From the NCBI GenBank assembly GCA_003283765.1, contig QBVY01000012.1, positions 1-32,210 on the forward strand: 32,210 nucleotides of DNA, given 5' to 3'. The notes beneath the pieces were generated by a model, which worked only from the letters and a program-made list of their open reading frames with translations, was not told the DNA's origin and did no database searches. Source of the stretch: SAR86 cluster bacterium AG-313-N18 (GTDB taxonomy: Bacteria > Pseudomonadota > Gammaproteobacteria > Magnimaribacterales > D2472). The position numbers were made by a program, and so were the translations under genes. Of this stretch, positions 17,438 to 24,850 are shown piece after piece (the first letter of the stretch is position 1; each line of letters starts with the position of its first letter).

Positions 17438-18286
17438 AATAGTAACTTTGCTTGAATATAGTTCGTGGAATAACTTGATAGCGATTGAATCTGAGATGCC
17501 CCATTTAGTAGATGTGATTGTTTGAATCTCTAGTTGTTCTGCAATAAATTTAAAAATGAGTAATGCATGATCGATAACATCAGCTCTGTCTGGAGAAAAT
17601 TTATATTTCTTGATCTTTTCGTTGGTATCTAGCTTCGACAGCCTTTCAGATTTTTTAATAAATTCACTGAGTGGCATTTCTTTTGTTCTTTGGGTATTGA
17701 GAAACGATCTAATGTTCCCCCCAATACCAATTAATTTCTTTTTTGACTTGATTGATTGAAGCCATTCTTCAAGGCGTTGCCATTCTTCTTTTTCATCTCT
17801 CTTGAGCATATTCCGCACAGCCCCAAGCTGAAAAGACCGAATGATCGTATCTTCTTCATTGCGAATAAAGAATTCAGTACTTCCACCTCCTAAATCTACA
17901 AAAATTTTATTTTTACCTGTATTGCTTTTGGGGTGAAATCTAATTAATTGTGCTTCTTCTAATCCAGATATTACCCTCAGTGGATGATTGATTGCTGTTT
18001 CTATGTAACGTCTAGCATCCTCAGAGTTAGAGGTATCTCTGAAAGCTGAGGTGGCGACTATCTCATAATGACTAATGGAATTTTCTTTAAATATTTCCTC
18101 ATACTCACGAATGGTTTCAATGACTTGATCTAACTTTCCTATACTGAGATTTCCTTCATTAAAAACCTCGCTTCCAAGTCTTATGGGAGACCTAATTCCC
18201 TCAATAAATTCAATTGATGCAGGTGTTGTTTTGAATATCTTAGATTTAATAGCATTGGTTCCAATATCAATGGATGCAATTTTCAT
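17432..18286 (-). CDS. ppx: Exopolyphosphatase, Ppx/GppA family (short form)
   Basis: 284-residue ASKHA-fold phosphatase that removes terminal phosphate from polyphosphate (or pppGpp in GppA). Motifs: IDIGTNAIKS (6-15), VATSAFRDTSN (77-87), the catalytic Glu in SGLEEAQLI (E110/E111), VDLGGGSTEF (130-139), GIGGN (187-191) and RADVIDHALLIF (234-245). The C terminus WGISDSIA matches the end of the two N-terminal subdomains. E. coli Ppx and GppA have about 500 residues, with an added HD-like domain; this protein stops before it, like the short forms of other phyla. It begins directly after the ppk2 stop codon, TAA then ATG with no gap, so the two are surely co-translated. It is tail to tail with gspM. 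Confidence 0.88.
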   Translation of the reverse strand: MKIASIDIGTNAIKSKIFKTTPASIEFIEGIRSPIRLGSEVFNEGNLSIGKLDQVIETIREYEEIFKENSISHYEIVATSAFRDTSNSEDARRYIETAINHPLRVISGLEEAQLIRFHPKSNTGKNKIFVDLGGGSTEFFIRNEEDTIIRSFQLGAVRNMLKRDEKEEWQRLEEWLQSIKSKKKLIGIGGNIRSFLNTQRTKEMPLSEFIKKSERLSKLDTNEKIKKYKFSPDRADVIDHALLIFKFIAEQLEIQTITSTKWGISDSIAIKLFHELYSSKVTIS

Positions 18287-19123
18287 TTACTCGTCGTCCA
18301 TGTATTTACTTAAAACCTTGTATTGTTCATAGTCCAAATTATTGAATTCAACGCCTTCTAACAAGACTTTATAGTTATTAATATTTTTTGACCAAGTCAA
18401 AGGTTTGAGAAGTTTTTTCTCTTCATAATCTGTTTGGTTCAATAGGAATCTTAATGCGGTTAAGCGAGCAATCATTTTATTATTTGCATTGATTGCAATC
18501 CAAGGAGAGAAGTCAGGAGAAGTCTTCTCAAACATTTGTTCTTTATAAAGGGTAAAAGCATCCCATTTTGTAACGATGCGTTCATCATTGGGGGAGAGCT
18601 TCCAATACTTTAGTTCAGAATGCTTGCGAGCTTTCATTCTTCTCTTTTGTTGATCTTGCGATAGTGAGAAATAGAATTTAATAATTTCAACGCCATCATC
18701 AATAAGGTTCTGCTCCCATGGAATTACTCGATCCATAAAATCTCGGTATTGCTTCTCATTGCAATAGCCCATAACTGGCTCTGTTAAAGCTCGGGTATAC
18801 CAAGATCTATCTAAAAAGGCGATCTCACCTTTTTTTGGAATTACTTTTTTCCACCGTTGAAACCAATGTGAGGATTCCCATTTTGTTGGGATGCCAAGAT
18901 TCACATACTTAAAGTTTTTTGGAATTAAGTATTGAGTAAAAAATTTATAGGCAGAGCTTTTTCCTGCAGTATCTCTTCCTTCTAAAACGATGCAAATTCT
19001 CCGTTTGTTTTTGATAACATCTTCTTGGAGTTTTAGTAGTTCAATTTGCAGTCTTCTTTTTTCCAGTTGATATGACTTATCATTAAGTTTTTGATATTCC
19101 TTTTGATCAAATGAAATAAGCAT
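18287..19123 (-). CDS. ppk2: Polyphosphate kinase 2 (PPK2 family)
   Basis: 278 residues, single-domain PPK2. These enzymes transfer phosphate between polyphosphate and nucleotides; many favour making NTP from NDP and polyphosphate. Motifs: Walker A LEGRDTAGKSS (47-57), PTKWESSHWFQRW (79-91), Walker B FLDRSWYTRA (103-112), VMGYC, a basic lid RRMKARKHSELKYW (161-174), and KWDAFTLYKEQMF (186-198). The P loop has GKSSAYK instead of the commoner GKGGxIK, a variant seen in some PPK2 branches. It sits directly before ppx, so making and breaking polyphosphate are co-expressed. The pair may be phosphate-controlled, but no clear PhoB site was seen upstream (19124-19250). Confidence 0.88.
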   Translation of the reverse strand: MLISFDQKEYQKLNDKSYQLEKRRLQIELLKLQEDVIKNKRRICIVLEGRDTAGKSSAYKFFTQYLIPKNFKYVNLGIPTKWESSHWFQRWKKVIPKKGEIAFLDRSWYTRALTEPVMGYCNEKQYRDFMDRVIPWEQNLIDDGVEIIKFYFSLSQDQQKRRMKARKHSELKYWKLSPNDERIVTKWDAFTLYKEQMFEKTSPDFSPWIAINANNKMIARLTALRFLLNQTDYEEKKLLKPLTWSKNINNYKVLLEGVEFNNLDYEQYKVLSKYMDDE

Positions 19124-19250
19124 AAAAATTTGTTGGAGATCTTATCCTTTAAAGAATGTGTTAAATGTTTATTGTATCTTGAGATTGCATTTATGAATCC
19201 ATGAATAATAAAAATTTATCATAAGATCACAAAAGTATTAATATATCCTG

Positions 19251-19733
19251 ATGAGTGAAGATTTAGAAAAACGTGTTCAAGAGCTAGAGGATATTTTAGC
19301 TATCCAGCATTTAAAACATGCTTATCTTAATGCATGTGATGCAAAAGATGTTCAAGCCATGATTGCAACATTTGTTATTTCTGATTGTAAGATTGATTAT
19401 GGTCCAGTTGGCTCTTTTTTCCATAGAGACGATTTAGCTAAGGTTTTCCAAGAAGCAGCATGTCATGACTATATGCTTGAATCTCATCATGCACATAATC
19501 CAATTATTAAAATCATTGATCCCAGTCATGCATCAGGCCACTGGTCGCTGACCTATAATTTAATTAATACTGAAACTTTATCAATTACAACCTTGCATGG
19601 TGAGTATCATGACGTTTATCAAAAAATTGAGAATGATTGGCTGATCAAAGAAACAACCTTCTCAGGGCGCTCATCCTTGAACTTGCAAATAGAGGAAGAG
19701 TTATTGAAGGTAATTTTTGCTGGCAGCCCTTAA
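19251..19733 (+). CDS. SnoaL-like (NTF2-fold) domain protein
   Basis: 160 residues; one cone-shaped alpha+beta barrel of the SnoaL_4 type. It starts with a helix (LEDILAIQHLKHAYLNACDAKD) and a conserved pattern FVISDCKIDYG, then HHAHNPIIKI and SGHWSLTYNL strands, ending in DVYQKIENDWLIKETTFSGR. Related proteins include steroid isomerases, bile acid dehydratase BaiE, limonene hydrolases and dioxygenase beta-like proteins, so a cyclase, isomerase or dehydratase role is plausible; substrate unknown. The stop overlaps the stop of the TetR gene on the other strand (shared TTAA at 19730-19733). It is divergent from ppk2 by 127 bp, in which I see only AT-rich DNA and no clear operator. Confidence 0.75.
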   Translation: MSEDLEKRVQELEDILAIQHLKHAYLNACDAKDVQAMIATFVISDCKIDYGPVGSFFHRDDLAKVFQEAACHDYMLESHHAHNPIIKIIDPSHASGHWSLTYNLINTETLSITTLHGEYHDVYQKIENDWLIKETTFSGRSSLNLQIEEELLKVIFAGSP

Positions 19734-20323
19734 GCAGGAGCTGCGATACAACTTAGCAAATAAGCATTGGCCGCTCTTACTGCTTCATTAAGGCCTACAT
19801 CAGTGAGGCCAGAATTTTCCTTAGTGTTCAATGAGAGGATAGAGATAACAATTTGGGTCACCACCAAAAAAACTCCCGATTTATTAAACATATTTGGTAG
19901 CCCGACAGATTTTTCTATGTATTTCAATATTGTTTCTGCTATCTCATGCAGATCTGAACTCAAGACAGGGGGGGAGACAGTGTTTTCAAGGATTAGCTTT
20001 TGTGCGCCTGAATGACTCTGAAAGAATTCAATGATCGCTACAACGCATTCTTTTAAACATACTAAATAATCACCCTCTGAATTTTTGCTTAGATTTTTTT
20101 CAAGATGTGTATTGCAATCCTGAATATATCTCTTAATTAGGGCCTGCTTGATTTCATCTGGAGTTTCAAAGAATTTATAAGTAGAGGTACGTTTTAAATC
20201 TGCAAATTCAGAAATTTTAGCAATTGTTAAAGATTCAACACCGCCTTCACTCAATAGATCATTGGACGCATCTAATATCTTCTTAATACGTTCTATGCTT
20301 CTTTTTTGCTTGGGTTTTTGCAT
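19730..20323 (-). CDS. TetR-family transcriptional regulator
   Basis: 197 residues, typical TetR length. The N-terminal helix-turn-helix (about 10-55) reads IKKILDASNDLLSEGGVESL then TIAKISEFADLKRTSTYKFF, a standard TetR DNA-binding domain. The C-terminal ligand domain is not assignable. Its start is separated from a promoter-like site and an inverted repeat (20332-20362) that suggest autoregulation. The neighbouring SnoaL gene, tail to tail, and the two-way regulatory region toward pit are possible targets. Ligand unknown. Confidence 0.88.
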   Translation of the reverse strand: MQKPKQKRSIERIKKILDASNDLLSEGGVESLTIAKISEFADLKRTSTYKFFETPDEIKQALIKRYIQDCNTHLEKNLSKNSEGDYLVCLKECVVAIIEFFQSHSGAQKLILENTVSPPVLSSDLHEIAETILKYIEKSVGLPNMFNKSGVFLVVTQIVISILSLNTKENSGLTDVGLNEAVRAANAYLLSCIAAPA

Positions 20324-20331
20324 GATTTCTT

Positions 20332-20360
20332 ATTATCGACATTTGTTGTAAAAAAAACAA
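20332..20360 (-). promoter_or_regulatory. Putative sigma70 promoter of the TetR gene
   Basis: On the minus strand, TTGTTT (20360-20355), a 17-bp spacer and GATAAT (20337-20332) resemble -35 and -10 boxes. The -10 fits 5 of 6 consensus bases, the -35 only 3 of 6. The transcript would start about at the gene's ATG (20323), giving a very short or leaderless leader. AT-rich DNA makes chance matches common. Confidence 0.35.
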
Positions 20361-20362
20361 AT
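20341..20362. promoter_or_regulatory. Inverted repeat, candidate TetR operator
   Basis: ATTTGTT at 20341-20347 and its exact reverse complement AACAAAT at 20356-20362, separated by 8 bp, form a 22-bp palindrome. It overlaps the spacer and -35 of the candidate TetR promoter, 18 bp from the ATG. This is the usual place for TetR autorepression. The arms are AT-rich, so chance is possible. Confidence 0.45.
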
Positions 20363-20394
20363 AAATGTAGCGTAAATTAATTAATTGGTGTATT

Positions 20395-20423
20395 GTGTCA
20401 TTTGTGTGACATTATTGTGTCGC
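20395..20423 (+). promoter_or_regulatory. Candidate Pho box: three heptamers, 11-bp period
   Basis: Three 7-mers with exact 11-bp spacing: GTGTCAT (20395-20401), GTGACAT (20406-20412) and GTGTCGC (20417-20423), separated by TTGT and TATT. The PhoB consensus is a direct repeat of CTGTCAT with 4-bp AT-rich spacers, so the heptamers match 6, 5 and 4 of 7. A TAATAT -10-like box follows at 20433-20438, 9 bp after the last unit, close to the usual PhoB-dependent arrangement. The genes downstream are pit, porin and phytase. The box would give a transcript starting near 20445, with a leader of about 285 nt for pit. Confidence 0.6.
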
Positions 20424-20439
20424 AAAAGAAACTAATATT

Positions 20440-20565
20440 ATGAACACAAAAAAAGTACTCAAGCAGCACGGACTGCTTCCCAAGACATCTAAATTTAATG
20501 AAATGCAAATGTTTGGATTTCTATCTATGTGGGTTGTTTTATCCGCTGTAATATTCTTCTCATAA
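20440..20565 (+). CDS. Possible small membrane protein (41 aa)
   Basis: An ATG-to-TAA frame of 41 residues: a basic N terminus (MNTKKVLKQHGLLPKTSK) and one hydrophobic helix (FGFLSMWVVLSAVIFF, about 25-40), as in single-pass small membrane proteins with the N terminus inside. Its GC content is 34% (43 of 126 bases), visibly higher than the non-coding DNA on either side, which supports coding. There is no clear ribosome binding site. A difficulty is that the Pho-box-associated -10 box (20433-20438) would start the transcript after this ATG. Then the ORF would be read only from another promoter, or only the shorter form from residue 22. I do not recognise a family. Confidence 0.4.
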   Translation: MNTKKVLKQHGLLPKTSKFNEMQMFGFLSMWVVLSAVIFFS

Positions 20566-20729
20566 AAAATAAAAATCTCTCAGTTTTTAAAGTGTAATAA
20601 GTGTCATTTTTATTGCATTTAATTCATACAATTGTCACAAAAAAAATTAAATTGTTGCTTTAAAGTAATTTAGTTTTCAAATAATTACAGTTTAATTAGT
20701 TCCATATTTCAATTAATTAAATTTTTTAC
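20566..20729. promoter_or_regulatory. AT-rich leader of pit with weak Pho-like elements
   Basis: 164 bp of AT-rich sequence before pit. It holds a GTGTCAT (20601-20607) followed after 4 bp by ATTGCAT (20612-20618), matching CTGTCAT in 6 and 4 of 7 bases, and a TTGTCAC (20632-20638) out of the 11-bp register. Taken alone these are weak. No hairpin plus U-run terminator and no clear ribosome binding site is visible before the pit ATG (20730). Confidence 0.3.
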
Positions 20730-21980
20730 ATGGAAACTTTATTTTTAGAACCCTACACAATATTACTTATAGCAGGCTTCATAGGCTTTTTTATGGCCTT
20801 TGGTATTGGGGCAAATGATGTTGCTAATTCTATGGGGACGTCAGTAGGTAGTAAAGCTATTACTATTAAGCAAGCAATTATTATTGCAGCAATATTTGAA
20901 TTTCTAGGTGCTTTTCTTGCTGGTGGCGAAGTCACATCTACAATTAGAAAAGGTATCGTAGATCCTCAGTTATATGTGAATGAAACAAATATATTTGTTA
21001 TTGGTATGTTATCTGCGCTCCTAGCAGGAGGTACTTGGTTATACGTTGCCAGTTTGAGAGGGTGGCCTGTTTCAACCACACATACGATCGTTGGATCCAT
21101 TATTGGTTTTGTATTAATTACTAAGGGTGTTGATGCAGTCTCATGGGGAAAAGTAGGAAATATTGCTATGAGCTGGGTTACTTCTCCGCTATTTTCAGGG
21201 ACATTAGCATTTGGTCTATATATTTCAGCTAAAAAACTTATTTTAGATAGATCTAATCCTGGAGAAGCTGCAATAAAGTACATCCCTTTTTATAGCTTTC
21301 TTGTCGCTGCTGTAATTTCCCTAGTCACAGCAAGAAAGGGTTTAAAGCATGTTGGAGTTGAGTTCAGTGACAATGAAGTTTATTTATTCATTGCAATATT
21401 CAGTTCCCTGGTTGGGCTGGCAACAGCATTCTTCCTAAGAAATAACAAAGAACAAATTATGCGAGAGGGTGGTATTGAATTTGCATTTGGATTGCTAATG
21501 ATAGTTTCAGCCAGTGCTATGGCCTTTGCTCATGGCTCTAATGACGTGGCTAATGCAATTGGCCCATTGGCTGCAATTGTTAGTGTTGTTGATACTGGTG
21601 AAATTGGTTCCAAGGCAGCTATTAGTCCCTGGGTTTTATTTGTCGGTGGTATTGGTATAGTTTTTGGTTTGGCTACCCTTGGATCAAGAGTTATCAAAAC
21701 TGTAGGCAGGAAAATTACTGCATTAACACCAAGCCTTGGATTTTCAGCAGAAATGGCAACTGCATCAACTGTAGTAGCTGCATCTTATTTAGGCTTCCCA
21801 ATTTCAACAACTCACACTTTAGTTGGTGGAGTTATAGGAGTTGGTTTGGCAAAGGGAGCGGAGCATCTTGATTTTGCATCAATCAAAAGAATTATAGCCT
21901 CCTGGCTTGTAACAATCCCTGCGGGAGCTGCCTTTACTGTTTTATTCTACGTACTACTAAGAATTATTTTTGGAGTCTAG
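20730..21980 (+). CDS. pit: Phosphate transporter, PiT/SLC20 (PHO4) family
   Basis: 416-residue membrane carrier with about 11 or 12 hydrophobic segments, taking up inorganic phosphate with cations. The two signature repeats are GANDVANSMGTSVGS (27-41) and GSNDVANAIGP (269-279), and the STTHT motifs occur at 115-119 and 359-363. The GANDVANSMGT form is like sodium-coupled PiT/SLC20 proteins rather than E. coli PitA, so Na+ coupling is likely; this would suit seawater. It is the first gene of a probable pit-porin-phytase operon; the porin follows after 3 bp. A candidate Pho box lies 307 bp upstream. Confidence 0.92.
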   Translation: METLFLEPYTILLIAGFIGFFMAFGIGANDVANSMGTSVGSKAITIKQAIIIAAIFEFLGAFLAGGEVTSTIRKGIVDPQLYVNETNIFVIGMLSALLAGGTWLYVASLRGWPVSTTHTIVGSIIGFVLITKGVDAVSWGKVGNIAMSWVTSPLFSGTLAFGLYISAKKLILDRSNPGEAAIKYIPFYSFLVAAVISLVTARKGLKHVGVEFSDNEVYLFIAIFSSLVGLATAFFLRNNKEQIMREGGIEFAFGLLMIVSASAMAFAHGSNDVANAIGPLAAIVSVVDTGEIGSKAAISPWVLFVGGIGIVFGLATLGSRVIKTVGRKITALTPSLGFSAEMATASTVVAASYLGFPISTTHTLVGGVIGVGLAKGAEHLDFASIKRIIASWLVTIPAGAAFTVLFYVLLRIIFGV

Positions 21981-21983
21981 AGA

Positions 21984-22913
21984 ATGGCTCTTAGGTCTTT
22001 TTATGTTGCAGTTTTTATAATATTTGGAATTAACAATCAGCTTTATGCATCACATGATTGGTATGGAAAAGTATTTGTTGATTATCAATCTACTTCAAAT
22101 GATACAAATGGTAATAAAACCGATGTAAATAATAATGCCTCAAGATTTGGCATTAAAGGTAGCTTCTTATTATCAGATAACTCTAAACTTAAGTTAGTTT
22201 ATCAAGCAGAGTATAAATTTGATCCCGTTGACGGAAAGGCGAGAGGCGATGATGGGACCTTAAAGCAGCGAAATACATTTGTTGGTATTCAAACAGATTT
22301 AGGCATGCTTTTTGCTGGTACACATGATTCCGCTTTCAAAAAATCTCAATTAAAAATAGATCTATTCAATGATCTGGCTCCTGACATAAAAAATATTTTG
22401 CATGGTGAAAATCGTTTAGAAGATTTTATTGGTTACACGACCCCAAAGTACATGGGTAAGATTTCTGCAACATTCAATTCCATCAAGAATCCCTCATCTT
22501 CAGACAAGAAGTATAGATCTTACTCTGTCAATTTTTCTGGAAATCTATTTCAAGCAGCTATTGGGGTTGACGACTCAATGAAGGGGTATGACGCCTCAAG
22601 ACTCGCGATTTTAATTCCACTAGACAAATCAAAGCTCGGGCTGCTAAATCAGAAGACTAAAAATCTTGCATCGGGCATGACAAAGAATGGTCATGTGATT
22701 AGTTTCTCAAGAAGAATTGGTCCAAAAGGTACATTCAAAATTCAGCGCGCCTCATCAAGCATGAAAATTGATTCAGGCAAGCATACAACAATCGGCTACG
22801 ATTATCAGTTAAGGAAATCATCCAAGATCTTTACATTCTATTCTCAACTAGAGTCTTCTAATAAAAGAAAAGCTAAAGATATTTTTTCAATTGGCATAGA
22901 GCACAAATTCTAA
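21984..22913 (+). CDS. Outer-membrane porin
   Basis: 309 residues. A signal peptide (1-22, cleavage after LYA) is followed by an alternating beta-strand pattern, and the protein ends in SIGIEHKF with the terminal Phe of barrel proteins. Motifs near the start (YGKVFVDYQSTSND, ASRFGIKGSFLLSDNSKLKLVYQAEYKF, RNTFVGIQTDLGMLFAGTHDSAFK) match the Gram-negative porin_4 family. It is lysine-rich, which would suit phosphate or organophosphate anions, but selectivity is an inference. It sits 3 bp after pit and 38 bp before the phytase, so it probably serves uptake of the released phosphate. Confidence 0.8.
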   Translation: MALRSFYVAVFIIFGINNQLYASHDWYGKVFVDYQSTSNDTNGNKTDVNNNASRFGIKGSFLLSDNSKLKLVYQAEYKFDPVDGKARGDDGTLKQRNTFVGIQTDLGMLFAGTHDSAFKKSQLKIDLFNDLAPDIKNILHGENRLEDFIGYTTPKYMGKISATFNSIKNPSSSDKKYRSYSVNFSGNLFQAAIGVDDSMKGYDASRLAILIPLDKSKLGLLNQKTKNLASGMTKNGHVISFSRRIGPKGTFKIQRASSSMKIDSGKHTTIGYDYQLRKSSKIFTFYSQLESSNKRKAKDIFSIGIEHKF

Positions 22914-22951
22914 AAATTTAAATACAAGAGCGTTGGAGTTACAATGCCAAT

Positions 22952-23998
22952 ATGTCTAAATTTATAAAACTATCCTTAATACTAAATATTTTCTTGTTCG
23001 TGGGGTGTTCCGATAATAACTCTATCATTGCGATTGCTGAGACGGAGCCAGTTACAACGAGTGGTGATGCTGCAGATGACCCGGCAATAGTTATTAATTA
23101 TAGCAACCCACAGCAGTCAATAATTCTTGGAACTGATAAACGAGCAGGAGTCTATTCATATGATCTTTCTGGAAAAAAAATATCATATGCTGCGCTGGGT
23201 GAAATAAATAATATTGATGTAAGACAGGTTGATAATAAAATTTATGTGGCTGCGTCAAATAGAACAGCTAAATCAATTGAGTTTTGGGAATTTAATCAGC
23301 AAGATTTTTTTAATAATCTTCCGCAATCAGGTAATCTTTTCGGTATTGCTGCTAGGTCAATGACCATTCAAACTAACATAGATGTTTATGGTATTTGCGC
23401 CGGCTTGATTGATGGAGTACCGATCGTTTTCATTACAGAGGATAAAGGTCCTCGAGTTGAGTTGTGGGTACCTCAGACTCGAACACTAATAGGCACTTTC
23501 AGCAATGGAGGTGAATCAGAAGGCTGTGTTTTTGATGATGAAAATAAGACGGTATTTATTTCAGAGGAAGAGGTGAATGGTGTTTTAAAAGCCTACAACT
23601 TAAATAATGAATTTCCATTTGAAAGTCCCTTTATTGTGGATTCTCGAAAGGGAAATATTGGCGGTGATCCAGAGGGGCTTACAATCTATAAAACTTCTGA
23701 AAAAGAGGGTTATATCTTACTTTCATCCCAAGGAGATAATAAATACAACGTTTATAATCGAATGTATCCTCACGAATTTATCTCAAGTTTTACTATTGAC
23801 GATGACCCAAAAGGCATTGATGGCACATCAGAAACTGACGGCATTGACGTTACAAACTTCAATCTAAGAGGAAAATTTTCTAAGGGTTTAATGGTCGCTC
23901 AGGACGGTTATAACTATGATGGGGAAGAGCTGAAGAATCAAAACTTTAAAATTGTTCCTTTTAATCCCATTCTTAAATCTATAAATAAAAGTAAATAG
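22952..23998 (+). CDS. phy: Beta-propeller phytase, lipoprotein (BPP type)
   Basis: 348 residues. Lipoprotein signal with lipobox FVGC (Cys19), so a membrane-anchored, probably surface or periplasmic enzyme. The body is a beta-propeller phytase: ADDPAIVI (41-48), LGTDKRAGVYSYDLSGK (59-75), NNIDVRQ (86-92), ASNR (101-104), SEGCVFDDE (189-197), SEEEVNGVL (204-212), PEGLTIYKTSEKEGYILLSS (240-259), DGTSETDGIDV (290-300), LMVAQDGYN (313-321) and NQNFKIVPF (329-337). Acidic clusters in these blocks bind calcium in the Bacillus enzyme. It hydrolyses phytate to lower inositol phosphates and phosphate. Start: ATG 22952; another ATG at 22944 is in a different frame and gives 7 residues. It follows pit and the porin. 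About 30 residues after the lipobox are a linker. Confidence 0.92.
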   Translation: MSKFIKLSLILNIFLFVGCSDNNSIIAIAETEPVTTSGDAADDPAIVINYSNPQQSIILGTDKRAGVYSYDLSGKKISYAALGEINNIDVRQVDNKIYVAASNRTAKSIEFWEFNQQDFFNNLPQSGNLFGIAARSMTIQTNIDVYGICAGLIDGVPIVFITEDKGPRVELWVPQTRTLIGTFSNGGESEGCVFDDENKTVFISEEEVNGVLKAYNLNNEFPFESPFIVDSRKGNIGGDPEGLTIYKTSEKEGYILLSSQGDNKYNVYNRMYPHEFISSFTIDDDPKGIDGTSETDGIDVTNFNLRGKFSKGLMVAQDGYNYDGEELKNQNFKIVPFNPILKSINKSK

Positions 23999-24022
23999 TT
24001 TTTTTACACATAATTATTTTTC

Positions 24023-24850
24023 TTAATTATTAATTAGCTCACTTGAATAATGTTTGTAAACATCTATAAACTCAGGATGCGTTAAGATCCAAAATTCATT
24101 GTTTTCAATTTTCTTAAAAACAATGGTTGCTAAGTCTTCAGGTGTCATGCCTTCTTTAACACCATCGGCAAGCCACTGTGCATTGTTCTTAGCGCTTTCG
24201 TGTTGGTCAATTGAAGATTCATCAAGATCTAAGCCAAGGTGATCTCGTTCAATAATATTGGTTTGAACCAATCCAGGACAAAGCACAGATACTCCCACTT
24301 TGTCATTGTCTGCTAGATCCTCATGCAAGGTTCGAGTTAAACCGACAACTGCATGCTTGGTGGTTGTATAAGGCGCCAGAGCAGGGCCAACGATGATACC
24401 TGCCATGGATGATGTATTAATAATATGACAGCGCTCTTGACTTGCAATCATCTCGTCAACAAATAGATTTAAACCATAAATAACACTCATTAAATTTACA
24501 TCAATAATTCGTTGCCAATTTTTTTGATCAGCTCTCCATGCTCGACCCTCTAAAAAGATTCCTGCGTTATTAAACAAGAAATGGACTGTACCAAACTCAC
24601 CCTCAATTTTTTCTTTCGCTTTTGAAAAGTCCTCTAAGTTAGATACATCGCACTGGATGATCATGGAAGGACAATCTGCCATAAGGCTATGCGTCTCATT
24701 CAGACCATCCTCATTCAGGTCCATTAAGACAACATTCATTTGAAGTTTTGCAGCATGCAATGCTAGGCCTCTGCCAATGCCACTGGCAGCGCCAGTGATT
24801 AGGGCAGTTTTGTTTGTAAAAATATCAGCTTGCAAGATACCCACCATCAA
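24023..24850 (-). CDS. SDR-family oxidoreductase
   Basis: 275 residues, classical SDR. Motifs: TGAASGIG (19-26), DLNE after beta2, CDV (67-69), NNAG (94-97), catalytic S148 (NTSSM), Y161 and K165 (YTTTK). A C-terminal extension from about 205 lacks the usual ITG..VDGG motif, instead having a TPEDLA (236-241) helical end as in the subgroup of 275-290-residue SDRs of unknown substrate. The gene start lies 26 bp inside the preceding SDR; a TTG at codon 6 is a second possible start. Probably co-transcribed with the SDR at 24825-25589. Substrate unknown, presumably an alcohol or ketone in the neighbouring catabolic pathway. Confidence 0.88.
   Translation of the reverse strand: MMVGILQADIFTNKTALITGAASGIGRGLALHAAKLQMNVVLMDLNEDGLNETHSLMADCPSMIIQCDVSNLEDFSKAKEKIEGEFGTVHFLFNNAGIFLEGRAWRADQKNWQRIIDVNLMSVIYGLNLFVDEMIASQERCHIINTSSMAGIIVGPALAPYTTTKHAVVGLTRTLHEDLADNDKVGVSVLCPGLVQTNIIERDHLGLDLDESSIDQHESAKNNAQWLADGVKEGMTPEDLATIVFKKIENNEFWILTHPEFIDVYKHYSSELINN

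Noticed and set aside
24010..24030. A/T-only inverted repeat (TAATTA, 7-bp loop, TAATTA) after the phytase gene, as a terminator
   Set aside because: The stem has no G/C pair, its right arm lies inside the end of the opposing SDR gene, and no clear U-run follows.
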